Source: Gonatopus flavifemur
Lineage: Eukaryota; Arthropoda; Insecta; Hymenoptera; Dryinidae
NCBI GenBank assembly: GCA_018340375.1
Contig: JAFFJZ010000001.1
Coordinates: forward strand, 44,508,001-44,572,000
Direction of reading: 5' to 3'
DNA: 64,000 nt
Shown: positions 26,068 to 37,000 of the stretch, piece after piece
Layout of the letters: each line of letters begins with the position of its first letter
Position numbering within the stretch: position 1 is the first letter of the stretch
Translations under genes and position numbers: made by a program
The notes under the pieces: generated by a model
Told to the model about the DNA's origin: nothing
Database searches by the model: none
What the model saw: only the letters and a program-made list of their open reading frames with translations

Positions 26068-26208
26068 TTTATTGCGTATCTTGCGATATCTTTTAGACAA
26101 ATTTAAGATGTCTTCGAAGATGTCTTGAGGTAAGAAGAGAGTTTGAGATATCTAAAATTATTGCATTTTAGGACATTTTAAATTTGTCTAAAAGACATCG
26201 CAAGACAT
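26068..26208. repeat. Inverted repeat (TATCTTGCGATATCTTTTAG ends)
   Basis: GCGATATCTTTTAGACAAAT at 26075 returns as ATTTGTCTAAAAGACATCGC at 26186. It is a short fold-back without coding capacity. Confidence 0.7.
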
Positions 26209-26855
26209 GAAATATTCATTCAGCAGAGAATACATTATCAAGGCGGCATTTATACTTCCACGAACTTCCTGCCAAGATCAAGATAATTGTAGAAAAGCGA
26301 ATCCACTACAATTCAATGCAACTTCAGTTGATAATAGTGTGGAATTACTCCGTTATCTTATTCTCACCTGTTATCTATTTTTAATCAGTGAACAACATTT
26401 TTACATTCCGAAAAAACCGAGCAATTGAATATCGATAATGAGTTTTTTGTGTTTTTATTTTATCATTTTATGGACCTTTTTGTACGAATAAGTGTTTCCT
26501 CGCTTGAAATTTTCCATGGGGAACTCATAGAAAAAAATCACGATGGGAAGTTTTTTGATGAACATTGTCAATCGATAATTTACTAACGAAAACTGTTTTT
26601 AACTGTGCTCTGGTCTCTCTTTTCTACTTTGTGTGTGTTTGTAAGTGAAAAAGAGGAGTCGGTGAGCATTTAGAGTACTTCGGAAGCACTTTTCTTGACC
26701 CCATATTTTGAACAAAAAAAAGTTACTCCCGGAGTACAAAGTTCCCTATAGTAAATTTTCATACTATTACGACCCACACAGCACTTTTGATCTTCAAGAT
26801 ATCTTGAGGAACTGTTCAGAAAAGTTTAAAAAGTCTTATGAAACATGAAAAGATA

Positions 26856-26982
26856 TCCTCTCGATAGTATAAAACAGTTCTTACTTCTAAAAGAGATTTA
26901 AAAGATATCTTTTAGGAAATCTAAAACTTTTCTTCCGAGATTAAGTATATCTTTTAGAAGTAAGAATTGTTTTAGATCTCTT
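26856..26982. repeat. Nested 127-base insertion with AAAGATA target duplication
   Basis: AAAGATA at 26849-26855 and 26983-26989 flanks the insert. The partner arm reads straight through with one copy. The interior folds on ACTTCTAAAAG and its inverse CTTTTAGAAGT. Confidence 0.75.
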
Positions 26983-27100
26983 AAAGATACCCGAAGAGAA
27001 CATGAAGCTTCAGCGAACGTTCAGATTAGATCTGTATAGATCGGATCGAAGGTTCATGAAAGCTAACTTTTAGATTCACAAACGTTTGTCAAAGGTACTA

Positions 27101-27370
27101 CACGGAGAAAAAGGTATCTTAAAAAGTACCATAATTTATGGATTTTTTGCGCTGGTCTGACCGAGTCTAAATATTTACCTGAAAAAACCTCTAAAAGTAC
27201 CATAATGTCTTGGACTTTTATACGGAAGGTACCATACTTAATTATTTCAAAAAGTCCAAGAAATTATGGTACTTTTAGAGATTCATGCAAGTGAATATTC
27301 CGACTCGGGTCAGATCAGCGCTGAAAATCCATAAATTATGGTATTTTTCAAGATATCTTGTTTCTCAGTG
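27101..27370. repeat. MITE, family C, nested in family D, TA target duplication
   Basis: 270 bases from CACGGAGAAAAAGGTATC to GATATCTTGTTTCTCAGTG, flanked by TA at 27099-27100 and 27371-27372. It is the reverse complement of the copy at 10358-10623 with few differences. The partner arm of family D shows the site without it. Confidence 0.92.
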
Positions 27371-27849
27371 TACGGACGTTGAAATGTCCGCCTCGAAATA
27401 TGTTCAGGAAACATAAATGGAACGTTCATTGGAGGTTTATCGAAGGTTTGAGGAAGCTTCACAAAAATATCTATACTTAGATTAATTTATAATAATTTAT
27501 GTTTATTAATTGATTTATTTTCCATATAAATTGATCAAAATTAATATAAGTATAGATATTTTTGTGAAGCTTCGTTAAACCTTCGATGAACCTTCAGCGA
27601 ACGTTCCATCTATGTTTCCTGAACGTATTTCGAGGCGGACATTTTAACGTCCGTAGAACCTTTGTCAAACGTTTGTGAATCTCAAAGTTAGCTCTAATGA
27701 ACCTTCGGCCCGATCTATACACATCTCATCTGAACGTTCGCTGAAGCTACATGTTCTCTTCGGGTATCTTTTCATGTTGCATAAGACTTCTTAAATTTGG
27801 CTTGAGATATCTTTTGGAACTGAAATGCTGTGTGGGAAATTATTATTAC

Positions 27850-28115
27850 CCCATACAGCACAAAAGTTCCTGCAAAGAGCTCCCGTTATGCTAATCAATA
27901 TGTATTCATTAGGAATATTTTGAATTCAAAATGAATTCATAATGTTCAGAAAGAATTAATCTCGAGATTCCATAATGAATTCTGCGGGAATTTAATACGT
28001 TTTCATTTTGAATTCAAAATATTCATAATGAATACCTATTGATTAGCATAACGGGAACTATTCAAGAGGTCTTTAGGGAATCTTTATAAATTCAAATTGA
28101 TCATTTGTGCTGGCT
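27850..28115. repeat. MITE with ACAGCACAAAAG ends and a long inner palindrome
   Basis: The outer ends are CATACAGCACAAAAG and CATTTGTGCTGG. Inside, CCCGTTATGCTAATCAATA at 27884 returns as TATTGATTAGCATAACGGG at 28029. TTTTGAATTCAAAAT palindromes lie further in. The termini resemble those of family D next to it. Confidence 0.65.
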
Positions 28116-28326
28116 GGGACGATATGGTTCCTTCCTCAATAGAAATTGCACATACTATTGGAATCTATAGATCAGTAGTGAATTATTCGTTTTTCTAATA
28201 ATTTTTAATAAAAAATTTCAAACAAGGTTTGTTCTTTATTTTAAATACATTTTCATTATGATATATTATAGCATTTTCAGAATACCCAAATTGACAGAAA
28301 CAACCCGTACAGCACCGGACATTTCT

Positions 28327-28615
28327 CCCTGTTGAAAAGATCTCATAAATTCTAATGAATTCTAGTTATTTCTAGGACAGAAACCGCATGAAATCTTGTA
28401 CACACACTTGATTTTATACGGTTTTATGAGATTTTGCAAATGGTTCTAATTGAATCTCATAAAGTTCTCATATAATTTTTGCACTCTTATATGAAATCAT
28501 ATAGAACCCATAAGTTCTAGGACAGAAACCGCATATAGACTGATAAAAACTTGTTGAAATTCATATAAACTAATAAGATTTATATATGAGAATGTATGGG
28601 ACTTTTTCAACAGGG
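28327..28615. repeat. MITE with CCCTGTTGAAAA ends, nested
   Basis: It begins CCCTGTTGAAAAGATCTCAT and ends TTTTTCAACAGGG. The interior has the block TCTAGGACAGAAACCGCATG and a diverged second copy about 140 bases later. Confidence 0.75.
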
Positions 28616-29847
28616 CCTACGTTGCCTCCACGTGGAATCTTCGTTCTATCCACGTCCACCATTTATCCACGTGGGGTCCACGGAGATACGACGTAGAAAT
28701 CGGTGCACTCTCTATACAATGGTTTCAATATTCTTTAGAAATTACCAAACCCGCATATGCACAGTAAGAATTCTGCTAAAAACGAATAAGAACACAACCC
28801 CTACTGGTTTCCAGTGGAAATCAAAAGGGTTTTCTTTTTTTTACAGATTTTACGAATAGATAATCATGAACCATTCATATCCGGTTAAACTTGTAACCCG
28901 AATATGAATTGTATCAGTTTCAAATTAGTTCTTTGTATATTGTACAGTGTGCATCGATCTGTGGAGACCAATACCTTTTGAAATGTTATCAGCTTTTATA
29001 TGCCAATAACTTTTGTGAATAATATGTTGAACTTTGCAAGACAGGAAATCGTACAGAAATCAAATGATTTTCCTCGCATTGGACGTGATCATCGGTTACA
29101 AACCATCTGCCTAGTAGCTTGTCATTCCAAATGGAAATATCGTTGTAACCAAACATGTCAGTCGTATAGATAAATTTTTGTTAGCCTTACAATTAAACCG
29201 AATACTTCACTTTGTGGATGGGAAAGAAAATAATGTTCTCTTGATTTCGCTTTAACAATATATTTGTTTTGTTCCTTTTTTTATTTCATTAACATTTGGA
29301 CAGATCTCAATATATACAAAAGCAATCATTCATTTACATCCAAATATAATATAATTTTTATAAAAATCAAAATACAAAACGTGTTCTACGCCAGCACATA
29401 TCGGAGTTTGCGTGTGTCAAGTCAAATGTGGCAGTTTTGTGCATAAAATTAAAAGATTGAATGGATGAGCGATATATTATTCTACTTGGAAAAGAAAAGA
29501 GATTACAAATAAAGTATCATAAATGCAAGGAAACGTTCCGTTGGCAAATACTTGATATATTCCACAATGATCCTATCAACTTGATGTCTTATAAATAATA
29601 ATCGAGAATGCGAAGCCTACATTATAAAAGAGAATAGTATCTTGGAAAAATAATGGGATATTTGATCAATCAAAGAGTCATTTTTGAAGGAGTAATCTTT
29701 TCAATTAACGATCAGCACGGTCAGATATAAATGTCTTTCTGAATAAATTAGCTATAAATTTATATGCGAACGGTGTCACTTTTGTCGGATATAAATATGG
29801 TTTTACGATGGAAATTTTATTTCAGTCGGATGATCACAACGAAACAT

Positions 29848-29951
29848 ATCCCTGCTTGAAGAATCTCATTGATTCCGATGCAGAAAACCGATTCAAACCC
29901 ATTAAAAATTGATTCTCAATAGGTTCTCAATGAGATTCTTCAAGCAGGGAT
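29848..29951. repeat. Short MITE (ATCCCTGCTTGAAGAATCTC ends)
   Basis: A 104-base near-perfect palindrome. ATCCCTGCTTGAAGAATCTC at the left returns as GAGATTCTTCAAGCAGGGAT at the right. Confidence 0.8.
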
Positions 29952-30059
29952 CCGCATCTTCAATATATGTTGACTAACAGAGAGAAATTAAACCAAAATT
30001 CCCCGTGGAGGCGACGTAGAAGCGACGGAGGAATGTGGTAGTGCTGTACGGGTTGTTTC

Positions 30060-33000
30060 CCGTATTTTTCCGAGAAGGATTTTGGTTCAAGAAATTTGGT
30101 TTTTGAAGATGAACAATTTTGTTATCTTTAAAAACGATCACAAAGCTTCCCGTTATCTTACAAAATTATTCAATTTAATGAAAATACGAAGCAGACAGAA
30201 AATAAAACTCCCCATATCAAAAATGTTGACAGGCAAGGCTTGGCAATCTATGAATATAATGTTGCACCGATATCGGTGTTCAACGAATTTCGGTTGTCAG
30301 TCTACCATTGATTCACAATTCCGCCAGGCTTGGCGCTCGCTAGGCTCATCTTTGGTCCAACATTGACCGAACGATAGATTCTATTGAAAGTTAGGATCAT
30401 TGAAAACCTGGTTGAATATTGCTACAAACTTTGGTCTTGTCTGGATAAAAACTTCGTTTTTAATGTAGCGCCGATCATTGGTAATAGCATGGCTCAATAT
30501 TGGCATGTCCCTTAATTTTGACGTTTGATAGCTGAATTGGATCGTAGATTTTTTCAAGTCGTCAATGTGATATCAATTGATTTACAATTTCAAGTGCACA
30601 TAAATCAACATCAGATTAATAATTTGTCTAATCATGACGCAAATAGTTGATGATAAGAAAATCTAATTTCTATACCGCCGTAAATAATATTTTTGTGATG
30701 TATACAAGGAATATATGAGGCTCAAATAATTCTGTGAAAGAGCAGTCAATCGTTCTTTGTTACAGGTTACACCAGAGGGCTTCTACCGCTGATCCACATT
30801 GTGTATACTTCTCATGGCAAAATTTAGCAACAAAAAAACACCGAGTTGTTTACAGATAAATCAGGAAAACACAATAAGATCCCGAATAAAATGTATTGGA
30901 AATTGTAGAATGCGCATACTTTTTATATATTTTTTACAGTTTTACAACATGGATAAATAAATTTTTCTATTTTTTGCCAATGATGGTCTATTTCATTGCC
31001 ATTTCTGCACCAATGATGGGGCTCCATTGGAAAAACACATTGATAAATCATAAAATGATGTTATCAGTTTAGTGTTTACATAATTTATGTACATTGCGCC
31101 ATGCGAGCGCCAATCGTAGATTTCTATATGGGTCTATTTCATAACATCGTGTTTTCCTAAATGAGTAACAAATGATTGCTTACATTCAAATATATTATTA
31201 ATTTTCTTTGAAAACCATAAAAGCGCACTGGTGACTCCATTTGGTCACATTCTTTTTTTTTTTCTATCAAATTATTCAGAACTTTTTTATGAATTCAATT
31301 CCGAATAATCTGGTAAAACAACAAACTACACCAAATAAAACCATCTTAGCTAATATGAAACCGTTCGAGAACTTTGATAAAAAGTATTCCTCCTTCAAAA
31401 ATTACTTGCTTTTCGAAATTTGACATTACCATATCGTATGAGATGGTAGTATTGGTTTCCGTTTCACAGTTTGATAGGATGAAAGAAGCAATATTACACT
31501 CTAATCGCGCCATGAATTTTCCCCATAGCGTGCATTCGGAATGAGACATTTGAGAAATGTTTCTATAAAACATTGGATATCTCATGACAAATGCAAAACA
31601 ATTGATTTTACGTAAACATGAAAATTTCAATCCAATGAAGAAAATATGCACGATGGATACGACAATTAAGTAATATCGATACTAAAAATATATTCTATTA
31701 TATTTTTATCGGTCCAAATGTTGTAACAATATTTATTATAATTTTTTTTATCACGATTTAAATTCACCAAACAACTCGTAAAGTGTGCATGACTTACTAC
31801 GTTGGAACGAACTTTTCAATGATAATGAGTTATCCTCATTACATTTTTACTTAAAGAATTAACCTTGTTGATAACATAAATGAAGAGACGATTGTGTTTT
31901 TCCTTCATCAAAAAAAATACATTAAATATGTACAATTTTGCAAAATTATAAGATAGCGATTCGCGAAGTGACCGGATGACGATATTTTTGAGTAAATAAG
32001 TTTATGAAATAAATTACTTTACAATGTTCTTATACTTTTACTCTAAGCATGCATCCGTTTGCGTCAACAATCTCATTAATGTAACATAATCAATAAACCT
32101 TCACATGAGTTTTCATCTATATTTCAAGTTCTCTAAAATCTTTCAATTTTTCCCTTGTATTTATTTAGCAATTCATTTGTTTTTGTTTTACATGATCAAA
32201 GAACACGCTTAACATTTCTCAGTGTTAATAAAATATTGCTTATATTCAGCCGAAGAGCTGATTCTTAATAGATTACTACTATCACAAAAGTTACATTATG
32301 AAATTGTTGGTTTTTTTTAATGATCCCTATCACCATTTTGTACGATAAGGCTACTCTCATCTTGTAGGATCGAAACAAAATTGGATCGATCTTCAATTTT
32401 CGACAATAACGCGACGAGATGAATTCATATCTCATTATAGTTGAATAATTTGTCTTATTCCTCTTTACAGAGCATTTCACGTTGAAACTCTGTGGTCTCT
32501 TAACAATTCTAAAACTTTCATCGTCATTAAGAATTATTGAAGCTTCCTCAATGATTCACCAAACGTCATTGGTGATTTCAAGAACAAATCGAATTACCGT
32601 AGTAGATCAAATTGTATGAAAGCTGGAAAGCAAACGCAAATTGGATGAAATTTTGTACAGAATTCATTTGTAATACGTGTATCGAAGGTCGAATTGTTTT
32701 TAATCGCACGTGAAAATTACGTGATTTCAAATAACGGAGAAATATTTTTATCGTAAAGAATTGATTCTGTCGTCAAACTGTGATATAATCTCATAAGAAG
32801 AAATCGTGATAGATTAATGAACAATTCAAACTTCAATAACATCTTGTGATTGGTGTTTGATACTTTGGTTAAGGTTCAGTCTTACTAAAAAGAGAACGAA
32901 AACAAACATCACGCATACTCCGCAAAAGCGCATTGATATTAGCCAACAATTATTGTTCAACTTAAATCTTTCTGCTGGATTGAAGCAGAATGGACAATAA

Positions 33001-33504
33001 TATTCACGATCACGAATCGAAGAATAAAAAATTAAATTTTCGAATCTTTTCTCTTGTTTCTATTCCTTTCATTCGTTCATTCATTCGTTCTTTTCATCGC
33101 CCATTCAAACACACTTCTCACTCTCTTCACGGAAGATTGGAAGCTATATATATATATTTTTTTTCATCAATATTCACTTCACCCATAGATAAACATGGCA
33201 GAGATTTTGCCTTTCTTTGTCAATGATGTTGTGTCTTAATAAGATACGAGCCTGTAAGTGACTCTACCTGGGAGCATTTGTTTTTGCATGGAATTCCTCG
33301 ACATTGAATTGACGAAAAGCTCTGAAATCCTCTTCTTCGATACCTTATCGATGTCTGTACAGAGCTGATGTCAAATTCAATCAATAATGATTGATTATTT
33401 ACAGTTACATTGAAGTTTCAGATCTTTTTATGAATTCACTTTCGAGTAATGTGGTGGAAAGAAATGCTACCCGACCGAACCACTACACGCTCGTACCCTT
33501 TTAA

Positions 33505-33537
<33 letters not shown>

Positions 33538-34098
33538 AAATCATTTGTTTCCTTCAAGAAAACATTCTTAAAAATCTAAAACACAGCACTTATTTATAAA
33601 ATCACTTTGAATACGTACTTAGCGGCAAGTGATAGACACTCTCGATACTAAGTACCTGTATAAATGGAAGAATCGATGAAACAAGAAGCGGCAGTAATTC
33701 TTTTCCCCCGTTACATCCCTAAGAATCGACGGACACGACCATGGAAATATCAATGAAGAAAATTTTTATTGAATTTGATTCAATCATCAATCGGTTTTTC
33801 TAATTTCAATAATAATAGAAAGACATATTTTTACCTATCAGAAACATGTTTACTCGGGATCCTCTGTCTCAAAAGAATCTCTACCAAGTCTGGAAAGGCA
33901 AAATCTTTTGCGAAACGCAAAAAGTATTGTTCATATAATGCTCATTGATCGACGATACCGTTTCCTGACATTGGTAATGAGGACAGGAATCGATACGAGA
34001 GCTGGAGGAGTTACGGGTATAACGGGTGTCACCGGTGTTACAGGAGTTATTAAAGGTGTTTCAGCCACCAATTTTTTGGCTGAAGAGGGGGGCCTGAG
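30060..34098. other. Intergenic DNA and 3' flank of diablo
   Basis: No gene is supported. A family B remnant (CTGTACAGAGCTGATG core, 33340-33500) is followed by a (GA)n run at 33507-33533. The last few hundred bases are the probable 3' UTR of the minus-strand diablo gene, with a candidate AATAAA (reverse) near 33765. Confidence 0.45.
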
Positions 34099-37000
34099 CT
34101 ACCAAATATAGTTTTCCGTCTGTGGAGCCTTCATTACGCCGACACCGCCACCGAGTCGTCTGTAATTCATACACCCGCATAACCGCCACTGATTTTGATC
34201 CGAATCGTACACTTCGATGGTTTTCAAGTACGCAGTGCCATCGAAACCGCCCACTGCGTAAAGTTGACCGTTAACCACTGCTAAGCCAACCTATCGACAC
34301 ACAAAATCGTTCGTTCATTTTGGGTTACAATTTTGTAATTTTTATTTATTTGAAGCGTTGATTATTTACCCCACTTCTTCTCGACGTCATAGCTACAATC
34401 GGGCTCCAACAATTTGTGTGAGGATTATATCTTTCGGCACTCGAGAGCTCCATGCAATCATCTCGACCACCCACGGCGTATATTAAATTGTTGAATACGG
34501 CACAACCTAAATGCTTACGTCTTGTCGACATGGGGGATACTTGAGACCATTTGTTCTGTCTCGGATCATATCTCTCGACGGTATTCAAGGGAGATTGTCC
34601 ATCGGAACCCCCAATGGCGTACAAATAACCTCCTAAAACAGCTACGGCCACTCCTAATCTTCTAGTGGTCATTGGCGACACTTTGGACCACTTATTCTCT
34701 TTCGGATCATATCTACAATACAATAAATACATAAATATGATCCCGAAACAAGAATAATTCATCATTATCAACTAAAATCTTTCACAGCTTTGAACACATG
34801 TACACTGTAAAAAATATCTTTTGTAAATTACTCATATCTGATAAACAACTAATCTATATATGAATTGGAAAATCAGAATTTTCTGTGAAAGCACTACATT
34901 CAGTGTGGAAGGAATACATTTTTATTGTAAAAGTCTTACACTCAACGTAGAAGAAATAAATTTCTTTTTGGAAAAGTCTCACGCTCAGTGTAGGAATATT
35001 ATACAAATTTGTATTGCTACACTGAGCGTGAGACTTTCCCAAAAAGAAATTTATTCCTTCTACACGGAATGTAGGGCTTTCACAGAAAATTCTGATTTTC
35101 CAATTCATATATAGATTAGTTGTTCATCAGATATGATTAATTTACAAAAGATATTTTTTACAGTGTATACAACTTTTATAAATTCTTTAACTATAATATT
35201 GTACACAGAAATAATTGAGGAAGTATCAATTTGCCTCTAATTTTTCCGAGGCAGTTTACGAAAAATCTTTAAACCGACTCGAATGTCTGTACAGGTAGTA
35301 TGCAGAGTATCTCCCAGGCCAGGACCTCCAACTAGTCCATCCCAGCCCAGTCGGGCTAACGCCAATCGGGCACATCGATGGTCAGGTACTTTGCATACTA
35401 CCTCTGTACATATTCGCACACGAGGCTCATGGACATTTTATTTTTTGTGCGAAGTACCGATCGACAATGTGCGCGACTAGGCTGGGATGAGCTGGTTGGG
35501 AGTTTTGGGACATATAAGGGCTAAACGCCAGTTGGGCACTTTGCATACTACCAATTCATCTAAATAGGGTATTGAAGTGTTTTTGGGTACTGGATAAGAA
35601 CGTCAAATCTGAGGGATTGGGAAAAAGATTTGCATACACTCAAAAACCATTACTTTTTCGACAGTTTTAATCTTCGTTCCTCCCAAAATTTGAACAAATC
35701 AAGGTTCAAACTCCAATTATATCGGGGGTTGGAAAGTCGGAAAATCTCATGGATCTAGTTCAACTTAATTCAGCCACAATGTTTCATAGGATTTCACATG
35801 ATCCACGGTTGTACATTCAAATCTGGCAACTCTGGTGGTGAGAATGACTCGTTTACAAATCAACTGTTCAATTATGTTTTAGGCTACAAGAAATCGTGTA
35901 TGATACTAGTGTGTCCAAAGAGTAAGGTAACATTTGAATTCAAACTCTGTGCGCAAATGTATTTGGGGAAGTGCTGTTATTTTTAGGTTACTAAGACTGT
36001 TTTGGATATCCATGCCAAGGGTCACATCAAAATATTCATTAGTGTTTGAGATATGCTTCGTTTTGTAAGCTGCTGAAAGTGAATTTTTCGATTTTTATAA
36101 TGTCTGCATTTGTTGAGCAAACAATTTGTATTAAATTTGGTTCGCGGAATGAATTTTCTGCTGCTGATTCGTTGAGAATGGTGCAGAAAGCCTTTGGCGA
36201 TGAGACTAAATCGGAAAAAAAATGTTCACAAGTGTTATCAAGAGTTCCAAGAAGGCCGGGAACGTGTCGAAGACGAAAAGCGTCCCGGTCGACCATCAAC
36301 CTCAACTGACGAAGTTCACGTCCAAAAAATCAAAGATTTGGTGCTTGTAAATCGTCGATGGATTGGAGATCTTGCCGATGATGTTGGTATTTCAAAAGGA
36401 TCAGTCAATATCATTTTGAAGGATATTTTGGGCCTCAGACGCGTCAAATCTCGATTGGTATCGAAAACACTGAATTTCCTGGAAAAACATCGTCGCGTTG
36501 AAGTGTGTGAAACAATGTTTTTTGGCTATCAGGACAGGATGAAACGCATTATTACGGGAGATGAGACGTGGATTTATGCTTACGACCCGGAAACAACCGA
36601 TCAATCGAGTGAATATCGCGCCAAAGGCGAGGCAAGACCAAAAAAACCGCGTCAAAGTCGCTCAAAAATCAAGGTTATGTTGACTGTTTTTTTCGATTAT
36701 CGTGGTGTTGTGCATTTTGAGTTCCTTCCGCTGGGTCAAACTGTCAACAAAGAATATTAATTGAGCGTTTTGCGTCGTTTACGTGAAACTATTCGCCTAA
36801 AGAGAACGGAATTGTGGCGAGACAACTCTTGGTTTTTGCACCATGACAATCCACCGGCTCACCCTGCATTGATTCTTCGTGACTATATTGCAAAAAACTC
36901 GACCCATATCGTTCCACGACCACCGCATTCACCTGATTTGCCACCGTGCGATATCTGGCTGTTCAACAAACTCAAAAGACCGCTCCGGGGAGCCCGTTTT

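Larger units (their letters stand above)
26773..27836. repeat. Long palindromic MITE, family D, with two nested insertions in its left arm
   Basis: The ends are CCCACACAGCACTTTTGAT and its inverse GAAATGCTGTGTGGG. The arms share blocks such as ACCCGAAGAGAACATG, GCGAACGTTC, CAAACGTTTGTCAAAGGT and GGACGTTGAAATGTCCGCC with their inverses. The right arm (27550-27836) is uninterrupted. The left arm carries insertions at 26856-26982 and 27101-27370. Without them the element would be about 660 bases. Confidence 0.85.
28297..30059. mobile_element. Composite non-autonomous DNA element (GAAACAACCCGTACAGCAC ends)
   Basis: The 19-base terminus is repeated exactly in inverse at 30041-30059. Inverted similarity resumes at CTACGTTGCCTCCACGTGGA and TCCCCGTGGAGGCGACGTAG. 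The left terminus is split by a MITE at 28327-28615, and the interior holds another at 29848-29951. The remaining 1.3 kb has no transposase-like ORF. Confidence 0.68.

Noticed and set aside
34854..35114. Two 84-codon ORFs on opposite strands with nearly the same protein sequence
   Set aside because: They are an artefact of the perfect inverted repeat of the MITE at 34803-35165.
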